DNA from: Antrihabitans cavernicola
Lineage (GTDB): Bacteria > Actinomycetota > Actinomycetes > Mycobacteriales > Mycobacteriaceae
NCBI RefSeq assembly: GCF_008297975.1
Contig: NZ_VLNY01000012.1
Coordinates: 1 to 64,000 of the forward strand
DNA length: 64,000 nt
Direction of reading: 5' to 3'
Shown: in pieces, positions 1 to 7,489 of the stretch
How positions within the stretch are numbered: the first letter of the stretch is position 1
How the letters are laid out: each line of letters begins with the position of its first letter
The notes under the pieces: model-generated
Databases searched by the model: none
What the model saw: only the letters and a program-made list of their open reading frames with translations
What the model was told of the DNA's origin: nothing
Program-made: the position numbers and the translations under genes

Positions 1-100
1 TTTCCTGGGTTCGGTTGACCAGCATCTCCGAGATGTGTTCCGTCGCCGCGGCGCCGGGTGAGGTGTCACCCGGTATCCGCATCGGCAAGGTGTCGAACAT
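1..100 (-). CDS. partial unidentified protein, N-terminal 33 residues
   Basis: A minus-strand reading frame begins at an ATG at 98-100 and stays open to the window edge. The visible start reads MFDTLPMRIPGD, then an Ala/Glu-rich stretch. A good promoter (TTGTGC, 17-bp spacer, TATTAT) ends seven bases before the ATG, which suggests a real gene with a leaderless transcript. Too little is visible to name it; an HNH/13E12-type protein was considered only because such proteins often start similarly. It is the next gene downstream of the symporter at 177-1805, read in the same direction from its own promoter. Confidence 0.45.
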   Translation of the reverse strand, partial: MFDTLPMRIPGDTSPGAAATEHISEMLVNRTQE

Positions 101-107
101 AGGTTCG

Positions 108-136
108 ATAATACGCGCACAAATGCTGCAGCACAA
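108..136 (-). promoter_or_regulatory. promoter of the partial gene at 1-100
   Basis: Minus strand -35 TTGTGC (131-136), 17-bp spacer, -10 TATTAT (108-113), then seven bases to the ATG. The spacing predicts transcription starting at or next to the start codon. Confidence 0.5.
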
Positions 137-176
137 CCAATTTGGCGATGCCCGCCCGGTCGGTCCGATGTGGGAG

Positions 177-1805
177 CTAGTGCACCACAGCCTTTTCGGC
201 GCCGACGCCGGTCAAGGAACGCACCTCCATCTCGGCATTCTTCGCGGTGTTGTCGTGATCCTTGGCGACAAGGGTGCCGACGATGCCGAGAATGAACGCC
301 AACGGGATCGACACGATGCCCGGGTTCGAGAGTGGGAAGTACGCGAAATCCGAGCCGGGAATCATCGCCGTCTTCGAGCCGGATACCGCTGGGGAGAAGA
401 CGATCAACACGATCGTCGAAATCAGCCCGCCGTACATGCTGAACAACGCGCCGGTCGTGTTGAACCGCTTCCAGAACAACGAGTAGAGAATCGTCGGTAG
501 GTTCGCGGCGGCCGCGACGGCAAAGGCGAGAGCAACAAGGAAGGCGATGTTCTGGCCGTTCGCGAGGATGCCGAGACCGATTGCCATGATGCCGATCACC
601 ACGGCCGTTATCCGAGACACCCGTACCTGCTTCGCCTCGTCGACATCGCCACGCTTGATGACGCTGGCGTACACGTCGTGAGCGAACGATGCCGACGCCG
701 TGATCGTGAGACCTGCAACCACCGCGAGGATCGTTGCGAATGCCACCGCAGAGATGATGCCAAGCAGTACTACTCCACCGAGTTCGAACGCCAAAAGTGG
801 TGCAGCAGAGTTCTGTCCGCCTGCCGAGGCAAGAATCTTGTCCGGTCCCACGATGGCCGCGGCACCGTAGCCGAGCACCAAAGTGAAGAGATAGAACGCA
901 CCGATCAGCGCGATGGCCCACACCACGGAGCGGCGCGCTTCTTTCGCAGTCGGAACCGTGTAGAACCGCATCAGCACATGTGGCAAGCCCGCCGTGCCGA
1001 GAACCAAGGCCAAGCCGAGCGACAGAAAGTTGAGCTTCGACGTTTCGCTGCCGCCGTACTGCGCACCCGGGGCGAGCATGTCGCGTGCCGCAACCGATTC
1101 GCTCGACGACTTCGATACCGTCTCTTGCGCGGACCCCAAGATCTCGGACAGATTGAAGCCGAACTTCGCGAACACCAAGACCGTCATGACGGCTGCACCG
1201 GCAATCAGCAAGCAGGCCTTGATGATCTGCACCCAGGTTGTGCCTTTCATTCCACCGACCAGCACGTAGACGATCATCAGCACGCCGACCACCGCGATAA
1301 CCACGGACTGCCCTGCCTTGCTCGAGATGTCGAGCAGCAGGGCGACCAGACCGCCTGCGCCGGCCATCTGAGCGAGCAGGTAGAACAACGACACCGTCAA
1401 CGTGGTCAGCGCCGCCGCCATGCGTACCGGGCGTTGCTTCAGGCGGAAGCTCAACACGTCGGCCATAGTGAATTTGCCGGTGTTCCTGAGCAATTCGGCT
1501 ACCAACAACAACGCAACCAACCACGCGACCAAGAAGCCGATCGAGTAGAGAAAGCCGTCGTAGCCGTAGACGGCGATCGCTCCGGCGATGCCGAGAAAGC
1601 TTGCGGCGGAAAGGTAGTCGCCCGCGATGGCGATGCCGTTCTGCGGGCCGGAGAACGCGCGGCCGCCGGTGAAGAAGTCCGACGCGCTCTTGTTGTTGCG
1701 GCTGGCGCGGATGACCACGACCATCGTGATCGCCACGAACACAGCGAAGATCGCGATGTTGGCGATCGGGTTACCGACTGTGGTGTCGGCGGCCAGTGTC
1801 CTCAC
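177..1805 (-). CDS. actP: sodium:solute symporter, cation/acetate (ActP/MctC-like)
   Basis: A 542-residue polytopic membrane protein of the SSS family, probably taking up acetate or other short monocarboxylates with Na+ or H+. About 13 hydrophobic segments are visible. The typical ActP sequence SASDFFTGGRAFSG (about residues 40-55) and AGDYLSAASFLGIAG (about 60-75) sits in the first helices. The hydrophilic stretch near 225-260 is an outside loop. The start is a GTG overlapping the stop of the upstream DUF485 gene (GTGA), indicating translational coupling. The DUF485-ActP pair is the classic yjcH-actP arrangement. The exact substrate (acetate, propionate, pyruvate) cannot be read from sequence. 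Confidence 0.88.
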   Translation of the reverse strand: MRTLAADTTVGNPIANIAIFAVFVAITMVVVIRASRNNKSASDFFTGGRAFSGPQNGIAIAGDYLSAASFLGIAGAIAVYGYDGFLYSIGFLVAWLVALLLVAELLRNTGKFTMADVLSFRLKQRPVRMAAALTTLTVSLFYLLAQMAGAGGLVALLLDISSKAGQSVVIAVVGVLMIVYVLVGGMKGTTWVQIIKACLLIAGAAVMTVLVFAKFGFNLSEILGSAQETVSKSSSESVAARDMLAPGAQYGGSETSKLNFLSLGLALVLGTAGLPHVLMRFYTVPTAKEARRSVVWAIALIGAFYLFTLVLGYGAAAIVGPDKILASAGGQNSAAPLLAFELGGVVLLGIISAVAFATILAVVAGLTITASASFAHDVYASVIKRGDVDEAKQVRVSRITAVVIGIMAIGLGILANGQNIAFLVALAFAVAAAANLPTILYSLFWKRFNTTGALFSMYGGLISTIVLIVFSPAVSGSKTAMIPGSDFAYFPLSNPGIVSIPLAFILGIVGTLVAKDHDNTAKNAEMEVRSLTGVGAEKAVVH

Positions 1806-2164
1806 GACTGGACTCCTTCGAGTTCGTCACGGATTGCTGCTGCACGAGGGTCGAGCTCGCGGTTCGCGAACCTGACGTAGAGGCCCGTGATGACGAACGT
1901 CGTGACGAACTGGCCCAGCCCGAGCAGCAAGCCGAGGTTGATGTTGCCGAACACCTTGGTGGCCATGAAGTCGTGCGCATATGCCCCCAACAGGACGTAC
2001 GCCACGTACCACAGCAGAAAGAATGCGGTCATCGGAAACACGAAGCTGCGCAAGCGGTGTCGCAATTCCTGAAACTCCGGGCTGGCTTGCATATCGATGA
2101 ACGCCTGCGCATCCGGCGTTCGCTCCGGCTGCCTCGCTGACGCGTCGAGGTCGGCTGTGGTCAC
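1802..2164 (-). CDS. DUF485 family small membrane protein (YjcH-like)
   Basis: A 120-residue protein with two membrane helices (about residues 38-60 and 75-98) and a short polar tail, as in the DUF485/YjcH family. These proteins are encoded just upstream of acetate symporters; their biochemical role is not settled. The GTG start at 2164 is chosen because AAGGAG lies eight bases upstream; an ATG at 2224 in frame would add 20 residues without a ribosome site. Its stop overlaps the actP start by four bases. The upstream region holds a direct repeat resembling a LytTR binding site. Confidence 0.82.
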   Translation of the reverse strand: MTTADLDASARQPERTPDAQAFIDMQASPEFQELRHRLRSFVFPMTAFFLLWYVAYVLLGAYAHDFMATKVFGNINLGLLLGLGQFVTTFVITGLYVRFANRELDPRAAAIRDELEGVQS

Positions 2165-2277
2165 GGTGAGGCTCCTTGCAGAACAGGGATCGGGCGGGGT
2201 GCGTCCGACGGTAGTGAGACCCATGTCACATCAGAATGGCTACGACGGCACCGTTCGGTGAGCTGTTCGACTGTGCG

Positions 2278-2307
2278 ACGAACGGTCGGTGCGGAACGAC
2301 GAACGGC
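2278..2307 (-). promoter_or_regulatory. candidate LytTR response-regulator binding site
   Basis: On the minus strand two 9-base direct repeats, ACCGTTCGT (complement of 2278-2286) and GCCGTTCGT (complement of 2299-2307), are separated by 12 bases. This is the geometry and consensus known for LytTR regulators (direct repeats of [AT][AC][AC]GTTN[AG][GT] spaced 12-13 bases). The site lies about 115 bases upstream of the DUF485 start, in the gap after the second symporter gene. Confidence 0.5.
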
Positions 2308-2335
2308 AGTCAGCCAGCACGGCAGTCACCCAGAA

Positions 2336-4084
2336 CTACAGCCGCAACTCTCGATCGCTGCCCATCCCGAGCCGCTCCGGAGCGTGCAGGCGCGTGAAGA
2401 TGCGGCCGATGTCGATGGGCACTTGGCGTCGGGTTGCTTTGCTAACGAGGACCATCGACACGAATGCGAGCGGCACACTGATCGCGGCCGGGTAGCTCAA
2501 CGCTGCCGAGAGCCACCCGTTCCAGACCGTGGCCGACGAACCGCCGAGTACGGACACCACGGTCGCGCCACCCGCGACCAGCCCGCCCGCGACCAACCCG
2601 GTCGCAGCCCCCGCCGGCGTCAGCCCGCGCCACCAGATCCCCAGTACCAGCAGCGGGCACAAGGTCGACGCGGCAACCGCGAAGGCCAATCCGACCGTCC
2701 GGGACAGATCGAGGGACACCACCGAAATCGACAGGGCGAGCGGTACCGCACCCGCGATCAGTGCCGCGATTCGAAAGTCGCGAACACGGCCGCGGAGGAC
2801 GTCGGTACTCAGCACGCCCGCAATGCTGACGAGCAGCCCGGACGACGTGGACAGAAACGCGGCAATCGCGCCTGCAGCGACCAAGGCCGCGAGCAGTTGT
2901 CCAGGCAATCCCGCCAGCACCGAGCCGGGCAGCAAAAGTACTGCCGCATCGGATGTTCCGGTGATCAGCAACTGCGGGACGTAGAGGCGTGCGAACACTC
3001 CGAGCAGAGTGGGGAACGCATAGAAGACGCTCAGCAGGCCGATCACCGCCAAAGCCGTTGCGCGGGCCGACTTCCCGTCTGGATTCGTGTAGAACCTGAC
3101 CAGTACGTGCGGCAGCCCCATCGTTCCCAGGAACGTCGCCAGTATCAACGAGTAGACCTGGTACATCGGGTGCGTACCGCCGAATCCGTTGCCGGGCCGC
3201 AGCCATTGCGCTCCGTCGGCCGGGGCACCTGCGACGACTGGGACCGTTGCGCCTGCCTCCAACACAACCGCCGTTCCCGACGACAACGTGTGCTCACCGG
3301 GAGTCAATACCAACGATCCGTCGACTGTTGCGCTGTCGATGGTGCCGTGTGCGGAAACCTGCGCCGGCGCGGCAACCTGGACAACGACGTCCGTCGTGAT
3401 GTCCACTGTCGTTCGCTGCGTGATGGTCGGGGGCGCAGGCGATCCCAGTTCGCGGTCGTCGGTGCCGTAGAAATGCGCGAGCAGCACCAGTGCCGGTATC
3501 GCGACTGCTGTCAATTTCAGCCAGTACTGGAATGCCTGCACGAACGTGATCGAGCGCATACCGCCGCCGACGACGTTCGCGATCACAATTGCTCCGACAG
3601 CGACTGCCCCGACCCAATCCGGAACGCCGAGAAGAATGTTCAGTGTCAGGCCAGCGCCCTGGAATTGCGGTATCAGATACAGCGCACACACCACGACCAC
3701 TACAACCATCGCGAGAGAACGCAGACGCGCCGAGCCGAGCCGAAACTCGGCGAAATCTGGGACGGTGTACGCGCCGGACCGTCGGAGCGGTGCTGCGACG
3801 AACAGCAGCAGTCCGAGATAGCCGGCAGTGAACCCGATCGGATACCACAGTGCGTCCGTGCCGAACTTCGCAATCAGGCCGGCGACACCCAGAAACGAAG
3901 CGGCAGAGAGGTACTCACCGGATATCGCTGCAGCATTCCAGCGCGGCCCGACGCTGCGCGAGGCGACGAGGAAGTCCGATGTAGTACGGGCAAGGCGTAC
4001 TCCGTAGATGCCGATGGCGATCGTGGCCAATGCTGCGGCCACGAGCGCGAAGACGGTGACGAGTGGAATGCCGTTGCCGCTCAT
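2336..4084 (-). CDS. sodium:solute symporter family protein with large outer loop
   Basis: A 582-residue second SSS-family symporter, start MSGNGIPLVT at the ATG 4082-4084, two bases after the stop of the upstream small membrane protein. The signatures TTSDFLVASRSVGP and GEYLSAASFLGVAG match the ActP type. It differs by an inserted, largely beta-type Thr/Val/Ala-rich hydrophilic segment at about residues 205-295, between two helices and probably outside the cell. It is the last gene of a kinase-regulator-small protein-symporter operon, the arrangement seen for pyruvate-sensing LytS/LytTR systems (BtsSR, YpdAB). Monocarboxylate uptake is inferred. Confidence 0.83.
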   Translation of the reverse strand: MSGNGIPLVTVFALVAAALATIAIGIYGVRLARTTSDFLVASRSVGPRWNAAAISGEYLSAASFLGVAGLIAKFGTDALWYPIGFTAGYLGLLLFVAAPLRRSGAYTVPDFAEFRLGSARLRSLAMVVVVVVCALYLIPQFQGAGLTLNILLGVPDWVGAVAVGAIVIANVVGGGMRSITFVQAFQYWLKLTAVAIPALVLLAHFYGTDDRELGSPAPPTITQRTTVDITTDVVVQVAAPAQVSAHGTIDSATVDGSLVLTPGEHTLSSGTAVVLEAGATVPVVAGAPADGAQWLRPGNGFGGTHPMYQVYSLILATFLGTMGLPHVLVRFYTNPDGKSARATALAVIGLLSVFYAFPTLLGVFARLYVPQLLITGTSDAAVLLLPGSVLAGLPGQLLAALVAAGAIAAFLSTSSGLLVSIAGVLSTDVLRGRVRDFRIAALIAGAVPLALSISVVSLDLSRTVGLAFAVAASTLCPLLVLGIWWRGLTPAGAATGLVAGGLVAGGATVVSVLGGSSATVWNGWLSAALSYPAAISVPLAFVSMVLVSKATRRQVPIDIGRIFTRLHAPERLGMGSDRELRL

Positions 4085-4086
4085 GT

Positions 4087-4452
4087 TCAGTCGTCGACCA
4101 GGTCGGTGAAGTCTTGTTCGTTGCGTTCGGCCAGCCGGACGTAGAGCCTGCCGAGGCCGAACAGCAGGGGATAGACCAATACTCCGAGTACCAACCACGG
4201 CAGCCGAATGCCGAGCACGACAATCGAGCTCAACGAGGGAAACACACTGCACAGCAAAGGAATTGCACCGAGCGTGCACGCGGTCACCAGTGCTAGCCGC
4301 ACCGCAAGTCCCAGCTGAGCGCGCATGAGCCCGCGAATCATCGCGTCGCCGATCTCCGTGTGCTCCTGCACCTCGACACGGGTTCGAACCATTCGTGCGC
4401 CGCGCCGTTGGGACAGCACCACCCGCGACCGTTGCGGTTCCGGAACGTTCAT
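4087..4452 (-). CDS. small two-helix membrane protein of the symporter operon
   Basis: A 121-residue protein starting MNVPEPQRS at 4452, overlapping the stop of the response-regulator gene (ATGA). It has a basic cytoplasmic N-terminus and two hydrophobic helices (about residues 48-75 and 80-102), ending in an acidic tail. Size, topology and position before a symporter make it a functional equivalent of DUF485/YjcH, although similarity to the other copy at 1802-2164 is weak by eye. It may be an accessory subunit of the symporter encoded just downstream. Confidence 0.72.
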   Translation of the reverse strand: MNVPEPQRSRVVLSQRRGARMVRTRVEVQEHTEIGDAMIRGLMRAQLGLAVRLALVTACTLGAIPLLCSVFPSLSSIVVLGIRLPWLVLGVLVYPLLFGLGRLYVRLAERNEQDFTDLVDD

Positions 4453-5216
4453 CGGACATGCCTCGGGCGAATCAGTAGATTCTTGACAGCTCTGGTGTGC
4501 CTGCGACTGACGGGCAACTCGACGGCGGGGGAGTCGCCGTTCGCACGGAGGCACACCACCAACCCGGTTCCGACGCTGCGGATGCCGGTCACGAGCTCAA
4601 CCGCGACCAGATACGACCGGTGCACTCGCGTGAAACCAGCGTTCTCCCAGCGGGTTTCCAGCGTGGAGAGCGGAATGCGAACGAGGTGAGAGCCGGACCT
4701 CGTGTGCAACCGGGCGTAGTCGCCGTCGGCTTCCACCCAGCCGACACTCGATCTGGCAACCAGCGTCGTTGCGCCGCCCAGCTCGACCGGAATCACCTCG
4801 TCGGCATCGTTGTCCGGCGCGGGCGCCGTTTGCCGTGTCGCGAGGATTCGCCGAATGGATTGGGCGAGTCGCTCCTCCCGCAACGGCTTCAGGAGGTAGT
4901 CGACGGCACCGAGGTCGAACGCGTCGACGGCCCGATCATCGTGCGCCGTAACGAAAACCACTGCGGGCGGCGTAGCGAATTCCGACAGGATCCCCGCAAG
5001 CTCCAGTCCGTCCAAGCCCGGCATGTTGATGTCGAGAAACACGGCGTGGACGCTCTTTACACGCAACAGCCGCAGCGCCGTCGTCGCATCGCTCGCACCG
5101 TGTATCTCGCCGACGCAGTCTTGCGCGCGCAGGAGGAAGACCAGCTCGTCGAGCGCCGGCTTCTCGTCGTCGACGGCGAGCACGTCGAGCAACGTCGGTC
5201 GAGTGGTGTGAGTCAC
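4449..5216 (-). CDS. LytTR-family response regulator
   Basis: A 255-residue two-domain regulator. Receiver domain (about 10-130) has the acidic pair D16/D17, phospho-acceptor D62 in FLDINMPGLDG, T90 and K110 in YLLKPL. The C-terminal LytTR domain (about 145-250) carries the typical ending of recognition strands (FTRVHRSYLVAV, then SRRHTRAVKNLL). LytTR domains bind spaced direct repeats. It lies between the sensor kinase (39-base gap) and a small membrane protein plus symporter, so the likely job is to induce carboxylate uptake in response to an extracellular or membrane signal. A matching repeat lies upstream of the DUF485-actP pair. Confidence 0.9.
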   Translation of the reverse strand: MTHTTRPTLLDVLAVDDEKPALDELVFLLRAQDCVGEIHGASDATTALRLLRVKSVHAVFLDINMPGLDGLELAGILSEFATPPAVVFVTAHDDRAVDAFDLGAVDYLLKPLREERLAQSIRRILATRQTAPAPDNDADEVIPVELGGATTLVARSSVGWVEADGDYARLHTRSGSHLVRIPLSTLETRWENAGFTRVHRSYLVAVELVTGIRSVGTGLVVCLRANGDSPAVELPVSRRHTRAVKNLLIRPRHVR

Positions 5217-5255
5217 AGCATGTCCAATTTAGGCCCTTCCGTCGGCGGGGCCGCG

Positions 5256-6452
5256 CTACGCCCTGACTCCTGCCCTGAACTTGGGCACCCGCATACTGAC
5301 TTTGGTGCCCGCACCGGGTGCTGTTTCGACGACCAACCCGTAGTCGTTGCCGAAGGCGGCGCGCAGCCGATCGTCGACATTGGCGAGTCCGACATGCGCC
5401 GATTCGCTGGTTCCGGGCTTTGCTGTATCGGTTACCACAGCGTCCAATGCCCCGGATCGCAGGAGCTCCGGGTCCATTCCCACGCCGTCGTCCTCGACGC
5501 TGATCACGCAGTCGGTGCCTTCATCCGCGGCCACGATGCTCACCGTCCCTCCGTCGGAATTCCCCGACAAGCCATGTCGAACGGCGTTTTCCACCAGTGG
5601 CTGCAGCGCGAGAAACGGCAAGACCACGTTGAGCACCTCGGGCGCCACCTGTAACCGAACCTGCAGCGCATTGCCGAATCGTGCGCGTTCCAAGGTCAGG
5701 TAGCGGTCGATGTTGCGCAGTTCCTCGGAAAGCACCGTGAACTCGCCGGCAGACCGGAACGAGTAGCGAGTGAAGTCGGCGAACTCGAGAATCAACTCCC
5801 GTGCGCGGTCGGGGTCGGTACGGACGAACGATGCAATGGTGCCCAACGCGTTGTAGATGAAGTGGGGACTGATCTGAGCGCGCAGTGCGCGCACCTCGGC
5901 ACGATCCAACCGAGCCCGAGAGGCATCGAGTTCGGCTAGCTCGATCTGACTGCACGCATATCGCGCCACCTCGGTCACAGCGGCGAGCGTGCCGGGACCG
6001 GGTGCCACCGTTGTGACCACGCCCAGCACGCCGACCACGCCGGAACCGTCGATCAGCAACGGCTGCGCCACCACGGCGCGCACCGCGGGATCGTTGCCCG
6101 TCGGGTTCGAGATCAACACCCGTCGCCCGCCGTCGACCGCCCTGCGCGCGGCAGCGACGAACTGGTCGGCGAGATCGCGATACGGTCCGTCCCAGGCCAG
6201 CAGGCCGCCGTCGCGATCGGCGATGCCCAACGCGGCGGCGCCCGTGAGGACACGCAGATGCGGTGCCGCCGCTACGGCCGACTCTTCGTCGACGCCGCGA
6301 CGCAACGGTCTGGCCGCCAACGAGGCGGTGTGCAGGGTGGCATGCACGGCCCGTTCGGCTGGCGTCGTCAGGACTCGACGGGTGCGCATCCACGCGTAGA
6401 TCGCAGCGCCCAGCAACACGACGACGACCACGATCACTGCGATGCCGGGCAC
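5256..6452 (-). CDS. LytS-type sensor histidine kinase
   Basis: A 398-residue kinase starting at GTG 6452 (MPGIAVIVVV). One N-terminal membrane helix (about 3-22) is followed by a GAF-like region (about 55-165), then the LytS/HisK_5 type kinase core with phospho-His H197 in AQISPHFIYNALG. The ATPase domain shows the N box LQPLVENAVRHGL, G1 box EDDGVGMDP and G2 box VGLANVDDRL. It lacks the multi-helix 5TM sensor of LytS and BtsS, so the signal probably reaches the GAF region. It pairs with the LytTR regulator downstream. Upstream in-frame starts would overlap rarD and were not used. Confidence 0.87.
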   Translation of the reverse strand: MPGIAVIVVVVVLLGAAIYAWMRTRRVLTTPAERAVHATLHTASLAARPLRRGVDEESAVAAAPHLRVLTGAAALGIADRDGGLLAWDGPYRDLADQFVAAARRAVDGGRRVLISNPTGNDPAVRAVVAQPLLIDGSGVVGVLGVVTTVAPGPGTLAAVTEVARYACSQIELAELDASRARLDRAEVRALRAQISPHFIYNALGTIASFVRTDPDRARELILEFADFTRYSFRSAGEFTVLSEELRNIDRYLTLERARFGNALQVRLQVAPEVLNVVLPFLALQPLVENAVRHGLSGNSDGGTVSIVAADEGTDCVISVEDDGVGMDPELLRSGALDAVVTDTAKPGTSESAHVGLANVDDRLRAAFGNDYGLVVETAPGAGTKVSMRVPKFRAGVRA

Positions 6453-6490
6453 GTGTCGATTGTGGCCGACTCGGTGTCCGAGGTCCGCGC

Positions 6491-6496
6491 TAATGT
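6491..6496 (+). promoter_or_regulatory. -10 element of rarD (leaderless type)
   Basis: TAATGT lies six bases before the GTG start of rarD, leaving no room for an untranslated leader. Confidence 0.4.
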
Positions 6497-6502
6497 CTAC
6501 AA

Positions 6503-7432
6503 GTGACGTCGAAATCCTCGCTCCCAGCTCCGTCGGGGATGGCGTTCGGGTCAGGCGCCTACGTCCTGTGGGGTGCGTTTCCTGCGTTCTTCGGTCTGCT
6601 CGCATTCGCCGGTGCTGCCGAGGTTCTCGCCCACCGAATTCTGTGGACACTCGTCGTGATGCTGACGGTGCTCGTCGTTGCCGGCAAGCTCGGCCGCCTG
6701 CGAGGTATTGCGCCGCGGACGTGGCTCCTTGTCGCGGGGGCGTCGCTGGCAATCGCGATCAACTGGGGCGTCTACGTCTACGGCGTCGGTACCGATCAGG
6801 TGGTGCAGTGCGCGTTGGGCTACTTCATCAACCCGTTGGTCAGCGTGCTATTGGGCGTCGTCCTCTTTCGTGAGCGACTGGTCCGAGCGCAGGTGATAGC
6901 CCTGGTGCTTGCGACTGTCGCGGTTGTGGTCATCACAGTCGACTACGGGAAGCCGCCCTACATCGCCCTGATCCTTGCGTGTTCGTTCGCGACCTACGGC
7001 CTTGTGAAGAAGGTGGTGCCGCTCGACCCGCTGCGCAGCCTCACCGCCGAAGGCATCGTCGCTGCCCCTTTCGCGCTGGGCTACGTGATATTTCTCGCGG
7101 TTACAGGGGCCGGAACCTTCGGCGACGGCGTGGGCCACACGGTGCTGCTCATGGCGTGCGGGCCGATCACCACGGTCCCGCTGCTCCTCTTCGGCGCGGC
7201 TGCCCAGCGGCTGCCGTTGGTGACGATGGGGATCTTGCAATACCTCACGCCGGCACTCCAGATGGCATGGGGAGTAGCGGTTTTGCACGAGGACATGCCT
7301 GCGTCCCGCTGGATCGGTTTCGCGCTGATCTGGGTGGCGTTGGTGGTGTTCACCAGCGACTCGGTGCGGAGGGTTCGACGTGCCCGTAGAACCTCAAACG
7401 TCACATCTGTCACGCCGCAGCGCGCCTCATGA
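6503..7432 (+). CDS. rarD: RarD/EamA-family transporter
   Basis: A 309-residue membrane protein with about ten helices of the EamA (drug/metabolite transporter) fold and RarD-specific features: GAYVLWGAFPAFFG at the first helix, HRILWT, and INWGVYVYGV. RarD was named as a chloramphenicol-sensitivity protein; its physiological substrate is unknown. The GTG start has a -10 hexamer six bases upstream. It diverges from the sensor-kinase operon and is followed by dnaE1. Confidence 0.88.
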   Translation: MTSKSSLPAPSGMAFGSGAYVLWGAFPAFFGLLAFAGAAEVLAHRILWTLVVMLTVLVVAGKLGRLRGIAPRTWLLVAGASLAIAINWGVYVYGVGTDQVVQCALGYFINPLVSVLLGVVLFRERLVRAQVIALVLATVAVVVITVDYGKPPYIALILACSFATYGLVKKVVPLDPLRSLTAEGIVAAPFALGYVIFLAVTGAGTFGDGVGHTVLLMACGPITTVPLLLFGAAAQRLPLVTMGILQYLTPALQMAWGVAVLHEDMPASRWIGFALIWVALVVFTSDSVRRVRRARRTSNVTSVTPQRAS

Positions 7433-7451
7433 TCCTGTCGGTAGGCACCCT

Positions 7452-7457
7452 TAGAAT
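7452..7457 (+). promoter_or_regulatory. -10 element of dnaE1
   Basis: TAGAAT 33 bases before the dnaE1 start, followed by a short leader with an AGAAGGA-like ribosome site. Confidence 0.4.
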
Positions 7458-7489
7458 CACAGTCGCTCGATACCCAGAAGGGATTCGCT

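Noticed and set aside
2258-4144. Long plus-strand reading frame of 628 codons opposite the second symporter
   Set aside because: It is antisense to a clear SSS symporter, has an Arg/Gln/His-rich composition typical of the mirror frame of GC-rich genes, and shows no motif.
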